Source: Cunninghamia lanceolata
Lineage: Eukaryota; Streptophyta; Pinopsida; Cupressales; Cupressaceae
Direction: 5' to 3'
Assembly: GCA_027924645.1 (NCBI GenBank)
Contig: BSBN01000860.1
Span: forward strand, 8,370,001-8,434,000
DNA: 64,000 bases
The number at the start of each line of letters is the position of its first letter. Positions within the stretch are counted from its first letter, which is position 1. The position numbers and the translations under genes were made by a program. This document shows positions 12,121-24,197 of the stretch, in pieces. The notes beneath the pieces were generated by a model that was not told the DNA's origin, did not search any database, and was given only the letters and a program-made list of their open reading frames with translations.

Positions 12121-12425
12121 AGAGTAATAAAAAGGAGCATCATAGCATTGTTGGCCAAAATACTTGGAATGTAAGTAATCTAAACCTATTTTGCGTACTT
12201 AATAAAGGCAAGGTGTGTACTGTTACTGAGTTGTTGCAGAGTGTCCACGCTCTCAGTGAGAAAGACGTGGATGACTCTTGCCAATAGAAGAAGGTCGTGC
12301 ACTTGCACTCACTCAAGCACCTTTGCTTGCATTCTGCCATTTTTACCTGCCCAATCCCTACCACATATTTGTTGGAGAAATGCTCCACCCCCACCACTTT
12401 GTAGAAATCGACATAAGCATTGCTA
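12121..12425 (-). pseudogene. EP1-like: EP1-like secreted glycoprotein, 3' fragment (PAN domain)
   Basis: Minus-strand fragment from about 12425 to a TAG stop at 12186-12188, followed by 3' UTR-like sequence matching that of the copy at 44.9 kb. It encodes only the PAN/apple region: VDFYK, GVEHFSNKYVVGIG, ECKQRC, CKCTTFFYWQESS, then FIKYAK at the end. A one-base deletion inside the codon after SST (TGC in the 44.9-kb copy) shifts the frame about 30 residues before the stop. The lectin half is absent, with homology ending near 12425. Four EP1-like remnants occur in the window. The family (carrot EP1 and relatives) is extracellular; this fragment cannot make the protein. Confidence 0.85.
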
Positions 12426-12983
12426 TAGATTTTACTACGAAATTATGTACTCCAAAGAATGTAGCTTCTTTAAACAATAGAGATGGTTATCTTTTAGTCA
12501 TTTCAATCATCTTCCTTTACCCTCATACTCCCCATCTTAATCATAAAGGGAATTGCAGATTTTGTTCTAAAGTTTCGACCAAAATGAGTGCTCAAATTTG
12601 GAACTCAAAGGCTAATTTTGAACCACAAGTGTTGCCCTACACAAATTCTACATTGCAAATTGCTTGTAGGGGACATATTGAGATGTATAATGGTTCAACC
12701 AGTTAATTGCCTCTTTTGCTTATGTGATGGGGTACTCTTTTGTTAAGAAACAAAGGATTACTATTTTTAGAGACTTTCCTGGTATTTTTTAATTATTTGA
12801 ATTGGAAGAAATCTATTTTTGGTTTGGGACCGTAGCACAAAAATGTGATTGTTGATTCTATTAATGCATATAGAGAAAACTAGATGTACTGATATGTTTT
12901 CTAGCTCCAAATTTCATCAGAAAACTGTTACTCTAAGGCTTTACTCTAACATCTTTTTATGGATTGCTTATCTTTTTTCACAG
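12426..12983. other. No recognisable gene
   Basis: AT-rich sequence with only short, domain-free open frames on both strands. Nothing supports a gene until the possible splice acceptor at 12981-12983. Confidence 0.6.
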
Positions 12984-13073
12984 CTTCAAGATTATTCCAA
13001 GAAAAATGTAAAGGTCATGGTTCAACTTCAACAAATTAAAGAGCAAATTTTTGCAGTTTTAGGCCAACAATAG
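12984..13073 (+). CDS. Candidate terminal exon of an unidentified gene
   Basis: A pyrimidine-rich acceptor (TCTTTTTTCACAG, ending 12983) precedes an open frame of 29 codons ending in TAG at 13071. It begins LQDYSKKNVKVMV and ends IKEQIFAVLGQQ. Lysine- and glutamine-rich helical composition looks protein-like. The following 180 bp are T-rich and resemble a 3' UTR. I do not recognise the family and no upstream exon is found; chance is a real alternative. Confidence 0.25.
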   Translation, partial: LQDYSKKNVKVMVQLQQIKEQIFAVLGQQ

Positions 13074-14690
13074 TTTAGACCAATCTCAAAGATTGATTTG
13101 GTTCATGGAATGAGCCTTTGTATTCTCTTTCTTTTAGCGATTCTTGGGGCTACCTTGTAATTGTTTGTTTTGTTCATGTTTTTTTCTCCACAGCTACTTG
13201 TTGGTAATTGTTAATTATTTGTAATCTTCTTTGTTCAATTTAACAAAAAATAGAAAAGCTTAGTAAGTAATTTTTTTTAATTTTACAAGTCATGTTTAAC
13301 GTTCTCGTCAAGATTACTATGGGAGGGGCGCCCATATTTAATAAAGCCGCTGCGATAAGATACATTTGTGTGAGCTAAATTAGCACTCCTTGACTTCCTA
13401 TCGTTTTTGGATTATTCTTAAATATCATCCAAATTAACAATCAAAAGTTAATTTTGGCCAATAAAAGTAGGACAAATATTTACCATATTTTAATGTAAAT
13501 GAGGTGTAAAATTGTTATTGACTGTTTGACCCTTGAACTAGATAATGTTTAAGTAGAGTGTTGTTTTTTCCAAATTATACGGCAATACAAGAAAAGTAAA
13601 ATATGCGAAAAATATCTTCGAAATTATGAAGCTTTAAGAAAGGGACAACAGTCTAATGGCGTCAATAAGCGGTGTACGTTGCGAAACGCCACTTTAGCCT
13701 TCCAGCCGTGCTTGCTCACATAACAAAGTGAACCAACGCCACTTGTATTTGAAACGACCTTTAATATTGAGATCAAATCTTCAACTTAAGAGACGTGTTG
13801 ATCACGTAAGCTAACTTTAAAAAAAACACAAAAAATCGGATTCAGAGCATTGAACGATGACTACAACTGGCAGATAAACTCCGGATGTGACTAGCCATTC
13901 ATAAAATTTTAAGAAAACAGTCAATTCATTCATTCGAGCATGAGCTGTTCGTTCATTCATCAAGTTGGATGCAATAAACATTTAATTCAATGGTCAAACA
14001 TAAATGTGGAAATATTTTTTTTTAATCAAAATTGATGACTGTTGAACTTGAATGATATGTAAGAATAACCACGTGGTGGGATTGCATTGTACTTTTGGAT
14101 AACTATCACTGAAGTCACGGACCTGACTAACCCTTTCGGCTTACTTTTAGTAGCCATCATTCTATGCAATTTGTAATCCAAATAACTGAGTAGAAGCAAT
14201 GGATTGTATTTGTACGCTGTTATTTTTAGTTCCTACTTTTGGTAAGAATACTAATGCAATTGTATGATGCATTAATTCATTTTAGTGGACCAATCAGTAT
14301 TGAATATTAAATTCATTTGTCAAAATATTTAAAGTTGAAATTTAATTTTTTTATTTACTGATTTAATAAATGCAATTTATCTGTTGTTCTATTGGTCAAT
14401 TGACTAAACAGTAATGTGAAAAATAAAATTTTTATTTTTTAATTATTAAAATTGATGATTATATTGAAACTTTAAATATTTCTTTTTCATCTGCCTTTCA
14501 AGTTGGCAAGTTGGGTGATGACTGTACACGGAGATGAGTTAGAATTATGAGGGTCGTGCATGCTATCGCTGCTGTGTCTTAAGCTTGGATTTTTAGTAAG
14601 TTTGTTAACCTTTTCCGCCGCCAACGCCATCGCCATTTTCTTCCTTCATGTGATCGTGTAATCCTTTTTGCAACTATGTGCAAACTGCAA
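13074..14690. other. Intergenic, no recognisable gene
   Basis: AT-rich sequence with short GC-richer islands at 13318-13360 and 13655-13745. The islands contain no long frame, tRNA-like fold or known repeat that I can identify. Confidence 0.6.
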
Positions 14691-14875
14691 AGAGCATGGC
14701 TTCTATTTCAGGAACTTTTCATCAAACAACCATTAAATTTTCTCTATTCTGAATATTTCCTCTGCCAAAGGAGGTACTTCATAGATTTTGCTTAAGCGGG
14801 TCTCAATTAAAATTCACTTTCATGGTACCCAAATTGTTTGTTTCACTATAAAAACGTTGTTGGTTGCAGGGAGGA

Positions 14876-15049
14876 TATGCAGGTTCTCCAAGGGACTCTG
14901 TTTTTCTAGGGTTGTCACTCATGGAACATGGGAAATGGTATCCACAGCCAGCGGCCTCACCAAGGCTATCGATCTGCAACACCATGAAGTGTGTTGTGTG
15001 CAATGTAAGAAGATTCTCGAAGCCTTGGCTCAAGCACTGCCGTCAAATA
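14876..15049 (+). pseudogene. Candidate exon interrupted by copia insertion (left part)
   Basis: An acceptor-like TTGGTTGCAG precedes an open frame that stays open to the copia boundary at 15049. A possible upstream first exon starts at the ATG at 14697 with MASISGTFHQTTIKF, a serine/threonine-rich start like an organelle transit peptide. That frame meets a TGA after 18 codons. Downstream of the element, the frame can resume at 19871 through SAQRFLQFTRSKIIQA to a TAA and then a GTAGGT donor-like site at 19970. No domain is recognised. Gene status is speculative. Confidence 0.25.
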
Positions 15050-15365
15050 TGATAGAAAAAACAAAACAAAACTAAAGAAAACAAATGCCTATTCATAGAT
15101 CAAAAAACTAGAAATTATATCAATTTCAATGAAAACTATGATAACACAGAGGCAAAGAATATCTGTTATGCTTGCACACCAATTTGCAGCAAAATGTTTT
15201 CTAAAACTTTATTTAGAGAAAACTGAAATATATACATAAAACAACTACTAAAAAGTTTCTAACAACCACGTTGGGAAACTTTCCCAACTAGAAATAGTAA
15301 TGCAGAAAATGTTGGGAAACATTCCCAACAGACAACAAACAAATCTGATTTTTCTTATTTTAACA
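15050..15365 (-). repeat. 3' LTR of copia family B
   Basis: Plus strand TGATAG...TTAACA, 316 bp. It contains two palindromes 22 bp apart: GTTGGGAAACTTTCCCAAC (15270-15288) and GTTGGGAAACATTCCCAAC (15311-15329). Confidence 0.9.
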
Positions 15366-15374
15366 TCCTCCCTA

Positions 15375-18300
15375 AAATCTGATTTGTGGGACAGCTTCTC
15401 ATCCCTAAAAGATTCTTCAGTCCATTGAAATCTTCTTCTTTCAGAGGTTTTGTCAAAATGTCAGCAACCTGATCTTTGGACCTGCAATAAAAAAAGTTTG
15501 ATTTCATTATTTTTAACCAGCACTCTAATGAAATGAAATTTGATGTCTATGTGCTTGCTTCTTCCATGAAAGACTGGATTTTTAGAAAGTGCAATGGTTG
15601 ATTAATTATCACAAAATATAATTGTTTCTTCCATTTGGGGCTGCATCAATGCTTCAAACATCCTTTGTAACTAAACTGCTTGACAACCTGCTGAAGTGGC
15701 TGCCACATATTTTGCTTCTGCTGAGGACAATGCAACAATGGGTTGTTTCTTTAAAGACCATGAAATTACACTCGACCCAAGATTAAAAACATACCCAGAA
15801 GTACTTTTGCTATTATCTTGATTTCCAGCCCAATCACTATTTGTATAACCAGTTAACCTCAAAATACCCTTCTTTTCATAAAAAATTTCATGATTTGTAG
15901 TCCCTTTCACATACCTTAATATTCTTTTACTTGCTTGTAGATGAGTATCATGTGGATTCTCCATGAACCTGCTTATCAAACTTACTGCATACATGATATC
16001 TGGTCTTGTTGCAGTTAAGTACATTAAACTTCCAACCAAACTTTTATACAAAGTAGAATCTACCTTTTTGCTTTCATCATTTTTGCTCAACTTCGCACCC
16101 ATGGCAATAGGTGTAATTGCTAGTTTGCTATTTTTCATCTTGAACCTTTTCAAAATATCATTTGCATATTTTTCTTGTGAAATAAAAATCCCATCACTAT
16201 TTTGAGTTACTTAAAGACCAAGATAATAGTGCAACAAACCAAGATCAGTCATCTCAAATTCACTTTTCGTTGCCACTGAAAATTCTCTAAGCATGTTTTC
16301 ATTATTCCCAGTATAAAGCAAATCATCAACATAAATACAAACTATCATAACATCTCCTTGTTGATTTTGTTTTATGAATAAGGTGGGCTCATAAGGACAT
16401 TTTTCAAAACCATTTTTAAAAAAATATGATTCAATCCTTTCATACCAAACTCTAGGTGCTTGCTTTAAACCATACAAAGCTTTCTTTAGTTTGAGCACCT
16501 TACCTTTTTGACCTTTAATCTCAAAACCAGGTGGTTGCTCAATGTAAATTTCTTCTTCCAATACACCATTCAAGAATGTTGATTTTACATCCATATGAAA
16601 GACTTTCCAACCCTTTTGTGCTGAAAGAGCTAAAATCATGCAAATAGTATCCATTCTAGCAATAGGTGCAAAAATTTCATTATAATCAATACCTGATTTT
16701 TGTTTGTAGCCCTTCACTACCAACCCGGCCTTGTATTTATTCACTTTACCTTGCTCATTGTACTTTGTTTTATACACCCACTATACTCCAATTGGCTTCT
16801 TATGCTTGGGGAGATCTGTAATTTCTCAAATTTGATTCTTTTCTATAGCTGCAATTTATTCATTCATAGCTTTAATCCATTTATCATCATTTATAGCTTC
16901 TTCAAATATAATAGGATCACTATCAGCAAAAAATATAAAATGACAAATATCTTCATTTACCTTTGTTGTTTCTTGATATATGTCAGACAAACTCCTTGAT
17001 TTCTGCCACCTTTTTGGAGATTTTGAGGTGGATGATGAAGAACTATTTGATGAAACATGTCTATGACTTGGTGGAGAAAGACTGCCTTCTGATAAAGAAG
17101 AGCTTCTTCTTAGTGTAGATTGTTGAATGCTACAACTACTGGCTCTGGCTCCTGTGTTAACAACTAAATTTTGTTGTTGATTTGCAGCTTCATCTTCAAT
17201 GTTAACTTGTTGATATTTCTATTCCAGTTTCCAGCACCACTCCTGATCTTCAAGAAACTTTGCATCTCTATTTATCACCAACTTTTTTGTCTCTAGATTG
17301 TACAACCTATATGCCTTAGATTCTTCACTGTATCCAACAAAGATACATTTTTCTACCTTATCATCCAATTTCTTTCTAAGTGCATCTGGAACATGAGAAT
17401 AAGCAATACAACCAAAAATTCTTAAATGATCTACCCGGGGTTTGTATCCTCCCCATGCTTCTTCTGGTGTCATGCCCCAAACTAAGTTCATAGGACATCT
17501 ATTCAAAATATAACCTGCACAATAAACTGCTTCTACGCAAAAAACTTTAGGTAAATTCTTAACATTAAGCATACTCCTTACCATAACTAAAATTGTTCTA
17601 TTTTTTCTCTCAGCTACCCCATTTTGCTGAGGTGTATACCTTCTTGTTATCTGCCTTTTTATGCCCTTTTCAATACAATAATTATGAAAATCATGTGAAA
17701 TATACTCTCCACCCCTATCAGTCCTTAAAATTTTAAGAAAATAACCACTTTGCTTCTCAACTAATTCTTTAAATTCTCTGAATTTCTTGAAAGTATCAGA
17801 TTTATTTTTCCAAGGGTACACCCAGAGTTTCCTACTATAGTCATCAATAAATGTCAAAAAATATCTCATACCAGATAATGAAGCAACCTCAATTGGTCCA
17901 CATAGATCTGAGTGAACTAGCTCTAATGGCTCTGAAGCTCTCCATGAATCCCTTACTGGAAAGGGTTCTCTATGGTGCTTTCCAACAATACAACCTTCAC
18001 ATTCTTCATCTGGTTTTTGGATAAATGGTAAACCTGTTACCATGTTCTTTTTATGCAAAAGATTTAGTCCACCAAAATTCAAATGACCAAACCTAAGATG
18101 CCATAACCACTGTGTGTCTTTTACAAGAGCACTGAAACTTAAATGCATTATGTTTTTGATACTAAGGGAAAACAACTTATTAGTAGTCATGGGTATTTTG
18201 GTTATTAGCTTGTTTTTACCATCAACAATAATGCAAGTACCATTTTCAAATTTGACAGTGTGGCCTTTTTGCACAAGTTGACCTACACTTAACAAGTTAT

Positions 18301-19529
18301 GCTTTAAGCCTAGTACATAAAATACATCACCAATATATTTTTTCTCACCTTGTCTTGTTGTGATTAATATCCTCCCTTTCCCCATGACCGGGGCAATTGT
18401 ATTATTTCCCATCTTGACTTCAGATTTGATGGACTCATCCAAATTCTAAAATATCTCTTTACGTCCTATCATATGATTACTGCACCTGCTATCAACATAC
18501 CATTTGTCATCATTTACTTCCTCCTTTGTGCTGCATGTTAGCAAGACATATCCTTCCTGCCCTTCACCTTCATTTGTATATTGGGCTTCCTGTTTACTTT
18601 CATCTGCAATCTTTTTCCTACATTCAACTGCAAAATGTCCATACTTTTGACAGTAATAACATTGTATAGATGATTTATCATACCTCTGAAAACCTCTACC
18701 TCTTTGCTGAAAATTTGCTCTGCCTCTACCTCTTGCTTGAGTGTAGCTACAATTTTCTTCATCACTTCTATTGCCTCTTTGACCTCTGCCTCTTTGTTGA
18801 AAATGTCCTCCTCTTCCTCTTTGTGTTGAAGATGATTAGTGCCATTTCTTTTTCTTTAAAGGATACCTTGCTCTTTAAAGCTTTCTCAAGTGGCTCCTTT
18901 GTTGATTTATTTATTCTATGCTCATGCGTGTACAAAGAACCCATAAGCTCATCTACAGATAAAGATGTTAGATCTTTTGATTCTTCAATAGCTATAACTA
19001 CAGGATCATATTTTACAGGCAAACTTCTTAAAAAAATTTCAACAATTTTTTGATTAATCACAACCTCACCATTTGATTTCATCTGATTAACTATACCCAT
19101 TATATGAGTAAAGCAATCTCCTAAACTTTCTGAATCTAACATTTGTAAAATTTTAAAATCTTTTCTAAGCATTTGAAGGCGAACTATTCTTACTTTTTCT
19201 GTACCTTGAAATGATTGTGCCAGGAGATCCCAAGCTTCTTTGGCCTTCGAAGTGGCTGTAACTCTTGGAAGGAGAGTTTCATCAAGACCCTACACTATGA
19301 ACAATAATGTTTTCTGATCTTTTTTCTGATTATCACGCAGTAAATCCCTTTCATTTTGTGTGAGGGCTGCTAATGTTGCTACATCTACTGATTCTGAATA
19401 CCCATTCTGGACAAGATCTCATAGCTCCTGTGACCTCAACAGAATCTTCATCTGAAAACTCCAAAAATCATAATTTTTCCAATTAAATTTAGGAATTTGT
19501 AGTTGTGTACTGTTAACATTTTTTGTCAT
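15375..19529 (-). pseudogene. Copia family B gag-pol, multiply broken
   Basis: Start codon at 19527-19529 on the minus strand. Domains in order: UBN2-type gag (FWSFQMKILL, EAWDLLAQSFQG) and a zinc knuckle CYYCQKYGHFAVEC at about 18660-18620. Protease and GAG-pre-integrase follow (LWHLRFGHLNF, about 18110), then integrase (about 17960-17500) with HSDLCGP, LRTDRGGEY and NGVAERKNR. Reverse transcriptase (16777-16211) has FLNGVLEEEIYIEQPPGF and YVDDLLYTG, and RNase H (16153-15400) has SDWAG and ALSSAEAKY. Damage: stops in gag near 19425 (a TGG-to-TGA type change) and 19290 (CAG to TAG), a frameshift near 18838, a TAG near 18447 and stops between integrase and RT (about 16865 and 16783). The protease motif reads DSRCSNHM instead of DSGCSNHM. 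It cannot encode a working polyprotein. Confidence 0.92.
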
Positions 19530-19538
19530 TTTGAACTG

Positions 19539-19550
19539 GCTTTGATACCA
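19539..19550 (-). other. Primer-binding site of copia family B
   Basis: Minus strand TGGTATCAAAGC, 2 bp from the LTR start at 19553; complementary to tRNA-iMet. Confidence 0.9.
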
Positions 19551-19552
19551 TA

Positions 19553-19870
19553 TGAAAGAAAAAACAAAACTAAACTAAAGAAAACAAATGCCAATTCACA
19601 GATAAAAAAATAGAAATTATATCAATTTTAATGAAAACTATGATAACACAGAGGCAGAGAATATCTGTTATGCTTGCACACCAATTTGTAGCAAAATGTC
19701 TTCTAAAACTTTATTTAGAGAAAACTGAAATATATACATAAAACAACAACTATTGAAAAGTTTCTAACAACCACGTTGGGAAACTTTCCCAACTAGAAAT
19801 AGTAATGTAGAAAATGTTGGGAAACATTCCCAACAGACAACAAACAAATCTAATTTTTCTTATTTTAACA
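19553..19870 (-). repeat. 5' LTR of copia family B
   Basis: Plus strand TGAAAG...TTAACA, 318 bp. The same two palindromes are conserved at 19775-19793 and 19816-19834. Confidence 0.9.
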
Positions 19871-20941
19871 TACCATCTGATTCGGCTCAAAGATTTCTGC
19901 AATTCACCAGAAGCAAGATAATTCAAGCATTGTAACGCTCGAAGATGGAACCCAGATTTCGCCAAAGGTAGGTACCTTGGCTTCCATCTTTGGAGTAGAA
20001 TTTTTAGCGAGGGTTTTGCTTAATTGGAGTAGAATTTTTAGCAGGGGTTTTGCTAATGAGGTCAAATTTCAGGTTGTTATAGGGTGTGGCGGAGTTAATT
20101 TGATAGTGGCCAAGTGGCTGGGGTTTGGATCTCCAAATTTGGCAGGACGCTCTGCATTTCTAGGGTTAGGGACATTTCCGTAAGGCCACCATTTTTAGCC
20201 AAAAGCAGTTGGAATCTTAGGAAAAGGAATAAGGGCCAATTTTGCTCCTTGAAATGAAAGGGATGTTTATTAGTTCTCAACTTAAAAGAGCCTTTCTCTA
20301 GGTAAATACTAAAACTAATAGTGTGTGGTACTCTGGTTTTAGTTCTGGTTCTTAGACTCGAAAGTCACTATTTAGATTTTTTTAGGCCCAATTGGTTTTG
20401 TGAATTGTTTTTAAATAGTATAGTGCTTATTTTAAAATTTCCTCCTGCAAAAGTGATCCGACTACTTATAGAGTAGTCCAAGTAGTAGAGAACCCTTGAA
20501 CAACTTTCAAATAACATATTGACACCCTTGTTCTAAATGCAAACTTTTTTTTTAATAATTTTTTCCCACGAATTCTTCCTTTATCCCCAAATTACAACCC
20601 TATAAAACAATGCTAATATGTAAATGCTAAATGGTTTGAACAAAGGGTGTTTCCTTTTCATGGAGCTTTTAACTTTAATAATTCCACAAATCAGCTTTGC
20701 CTTTTCATTTAGTCCCCACTAATTGGTCAGTGTGAACTGCAAAATTCAATAGCATTATTGTGTTTTCACTACCGTCGTCATTTTTCTTTGGTCTTCTTAA
20801 TAAAGTGTTGTGGCTCTCTACTGCATCTCATCATATCTCTGTGTTTTCCTTTTCCTTCAAAATTGTTGAGAAGGGAGAGCATTAATAAATAGCATTGCTC
20901 ATATGATGTGATGTAATGTTGAGTTAATTAAGAAGCATCAA
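19871..20941. other. Upstream/intergenic stretch with a 34-bp direct repeat
   Basis: Begins with the possible right half of the interrupted exon (19871-19969). GGAGTAGAATTTTTAGC followed by GAGGGTTTTGCT at about 19990 recurs almost identically about 34 bp later. Otherwise this is AT-rich sequence leading to the PYM-like exon. No gene is supported. Confidence 0.55.
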
Positions 20942-21336
20942 ATGGGCACAGAGGAAGTAGCTTCTTCTTTGTCAATGGGATAACTCTCAAGGAAGGAGAG
21001 AGGATATTAGCACCAACAAGGAGGCCCGATGGCACTCTTAGGAAGCCCATCTGTATCAAAGTTGGTTGTGTTCCTCAGGAGGAAGTTGCCATTTATCAGT
21101 CCAAAGACGCCTTGGTATTAATTAATCATCATTTTTATTTCATTCCACTCCATTTCCTTAATCTCTTCTCGTGTGTTCTTTTTGGTTTGTTTGAATCTGA
21201 TTTGGTAGCTTTTACAAATGCCCAGTTAAGAAAATCAATGCCTGAAGTCCCACCTGGGTATGACCCAGTTGCAGACACCAAACCCAAAACAAAGTCCACT
21301 AAGAGAAATGAAAGAAAGAAGGAGAAGAAGCATCAG
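20942..21336 (+). pseudogene. PYM: PYM homologue (exon-junction-complex recycling factor), two exons with frameshift
   Basis: Exon 1 holds the Mago/Y14-binding signature of PYM: LKEGERILAPTRRPDGTLRK, then VPQEEVAIYQSK. It ends at 21114 with a GT donor. A 111-bp intron (21115-21225, GTATTA...CCCAG) leads to exon 2 (21226-21336) with VPPGYDP and KSTKRNERKKEKKHQ, the lysine-rich segment typical of plant PYM. In the family PYM binds the Y14-Magoh dimer and ribosomes and helps strip exon junction complexes from mRNA. The best start, ATG at 20942, is out of frame: MGTEEVASSLSMG is followed by TAA at 20981, and one missing base near 20979 explains it. Introns are kept, so it is not a retrocopy. The usual C-terminal helical region is not found. 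Confidence 0.82.
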
Positions 21337-22653
21337 GTACAATCTTATTTGCCTCCACCTCTTTTATTTTGTGGGTTAATTAACACCACTGGGTCGGTTA
21401 GCTACAACAAAGTTGAATTAGGGCACACAACTTAAGCACCATCTAGTTTGATGCAACATGTTGTTTCTAATTTTTCATTGCATGATCTTTGCTACATATT
21501 TGTATCAATGGCAAAATTTGGGTTTATCAACTTAATTTGAATTGCAACATTTGGACTTTGAGCTCTAAAAGTCATATGATTCATAAACAAATGCAAGTTT
21601 TTCTAGGTGCTATTGTTGAGAGCTATCATGAATGGTAGCATCTAGTTGATTAAAGATCATTAAACAATGGCATGCTTCTTTAAAGGCATACGATTAAAAA
21701 AAACTATTGTATTTGATGTGCAGAGACACAAAAACCTATGCATTCTCTTTGCTTGGTCAAACTGCAAACTTTGTGGCATCTGTTAGTTAGGATTCAGTAA
21801 GGGTATGGGTTTCTGGTTCTTCAAGTTATGAGAATGTGTACGAGTTGATTTGTAGTAGAAATAAGTTTTATTCATGTGCATTTTTTAGAATAGTTGAACT
21901 GAAGAATGCATCAGGTTCCCCTGAATTAAACTAGTAAAAGTGCCTAAAAATATCATTGTACAATGTTTGGCCAACAAGATTATTTATATATGTACCCATT
22001 GGCCATCCAATAATACCTTTAGATGCTTTTACTAGAAGACAACAATATTTGTAAATCTTCACCTAAAAAGTAGGGGCAGTTAAAGACTATGGTCTCATGG
22101 AGGGGGCTAGCTAGGTAAAATTTCTTAGCTACTGAAAATTAATAGTTTTTTTTCAAACAAGAGGTCAATGAGTTTTTTTTTTTAAAAAGAGAAATTATAG
22201 ATAAGAAATTATAGCAATTATAAGCAAATAGAAACTAGAATAAAAATTAAAAAATACCATGCAAGTTGCTACATAAACATAAAAGTGCCTACAATGGAGA
22301 AAACTTTTAGCCTCCTCAAAAACCAACTTAAAATTTATTGCTAAATATGTAAGACTCTTATTTTACACAAAAAATTCATTTTAGTTCTTTGAATTTTTTA
22401 TTTTTTAAAAATAAGTTACAATCCTCTGTATTTTTCAATTCCACAGAACTTTCCTCAAAATTAAAAAACTGGTCTTTTTTTGGGGGGGGGAACGAATCTC
22501 TATCCTTTTATGGACAATCAGATTACTGCTTATTTAGATCACACTATTAACAATAATTTTATTGGATAGTTGAAGATTACATCTTCCATTCTGTCACTAT
22601 ACTAAACAAATTAACAATTCCAACTCACTTGTGTTTCTTGTTTCTGGATGCAG
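21337..22653. other. Possible intron or intergenic, AT-rich
   Basis: Starts at a GTACAA donor after PYM exon 2 and ends at a TTTCTGGATGCAG acceptor. Contains poly-T/poly-A runs (about 22140-22190, 22480) and no gene. Its length (1.3 kb) is plausible for a plant intron. Confidence 0.5.
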
Positions 22654-22871
22654 ATGCAGAAATCTTGTACAATGCAGCAGTTCTTCAAGAAGAAGCACAA
22701 CATTTAGTGGAAGATTTGGGGAACAAAGAAATAGTGGAGGTGATAAAGAGATCGGTTCCTAGCAGTCTAAGCTTGGCAATTTTGAAGTACCGCTATCTTT
22801 GGCCATTTATAGCAGGTAAAGCGCGGAAAGGCAATGTGACCGTGGAGGGAGATGGATTAGGGCACAGATAG
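22654..22871 (+). pseudogene. Candidate third exon of the PYM-like gene
   Basis: After a good acceptor an open frame of about 70 codons runs to a TAG at 22869. It carries LQEEAQHLVEDLGNKEIVEV and then a non-acidic tail. The acidic, low-complexity first part resembles the poorly conserved middle of plant PYM, but I see no conserved motif. Splicing from exon 2 would enter the wrong frame by one base. It could instead be an unrelated or chance frame. Confidence 0.3.
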
Positions 22872-24197
22872 TGGCTGCACCAGTGGTGACAATGGACTTA
22901 TGCATTATCATAAATATATACTATCTCACACTCTACTACTTTTAGATTTATAAACTATCTCTCACAATACTAGCTATGTTATCGTATCTGTGCTTCAATT
23001 GGGATTTCATTGATGTAATGCCTGCATAAGTGCTTATTTTTACTCGAGATAACTTGTGGTTTCCTGTTGAGTGCTAAACATACCAGTTGTGAAAATGATA
23101 ATAGTTGGGAAGATTAGTACAAGTTTTCTACATTTAAAAATATATTGTGTTTACCATTTCTTTTCCTAGAATCTAGGCTTCACTGCATAGGCCATTTTGT
23201 ATGTGAGTTAATCCCTTCGATGAACCTGTTTGAGATATAGCTATGTTCGAAAATGCTACAGAGAATTACATCAAATTCAGAATTTATATGGTAACATGTC
23301 ATACTCTTAAACATGGATTGAGCAGCTTATAGATAGGATGAGTAAATTCAGAGCATTCTGTGAATGTAATTTATTACATAAATCGGCTTTGGAAAAGCTC
23401 CACTGTTACCTGGCAAAACAGGCCCTACATGTAACATGATTCAAAAATTATTTGGTATGATGTTTTTCATTAGTGGTGTCTATTATCTAAGAATTTAACG
23501 AGTAATTTATTATATATTTTCTTGAAACTCAAAATTTAATTATCCCAGTTATCACAGATCATGGACATGTAATGAGGAGTCTGTAAAATGCGGCTATTGT
23601 AAAATTCCAACATTCTACTTCATATGATCATCTTAAAAACTACAAAAAGAAGAAAAGAAAGTAAATGACATAAAATGAAAGTAGCTTGCCTCATAAGGCA
23701 ACTTTGGGAGAGACTGTATAAAATCATCGTTTTATGATTCCTTAATTCGACTACATTCATATCCCCAACCTAACGCATTTTATTTTGGCTTTATTGTTGA
23801 TATTTATTGATATTTAAAACTGGTTGATTCTCACTTGTAAAGGAAAAGTTTGGCGTAATCCTAAAATTGCATCGGATATAGCAGTATTTACCTAGTATTG
23901 GCAGACCTTACAGTATGTCCACAACATTTGCTACCATGGAAACATATGTATTCCAAGCATTTTGTATTGAAATGAAATGGGTGGGGCTGTGTTTCTTGAT
24001 TTTGTGTAGAAACACGGTGGCTAGTTCAAATGGTAAGCAAATTCATGTTCATTACTATTTTAAATGTAAGGGAACATTAATACTTGGAATAATTAATAAT
24101 ATTTAACTTGTCATTTAGATCATATGTAGCTAAGAAGGAACTATTTTATAACTGTTCACCATAAATAATTGTTTAAAAGTTGGTGTTATTATTTCAG
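22872..24197. other. Intergenic or intronic, no recognisable gene
   Basis: AT-rich sequence. The frame at 23915-24106 shows no domain. The stretch ends at the acceptor of the methyltransferase exon. Confidence 0.55.

Larger units (their letters stand above)
15050..19870 (-). mobile_element. Degraded full-length Ty1/copia element (family B), 4.8 kb
   Basis: LTRs at 15050-15365 and 19553-19870 flank a minus-strand internal region. It has a primer-binding site beside the right LTR and a polypurine tract (minus GGGAGGA, about 15366-15373) beside the left LTR. By eye the LTRs differ at about a dozen positions plus small indels, near 4 percent, so the insertion is older than the one at 35.6 kb. 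The flanking 5-mers (AAATA left, TACCA right) do not match, so no target duplication is visible. Confidence 0.92.

Noticed and set aside
12278..12706. 142-codon plus-strand frame
   Set aside because: Its first part is antisense to the EP1-like PAN fragment and the remainder has no domain.
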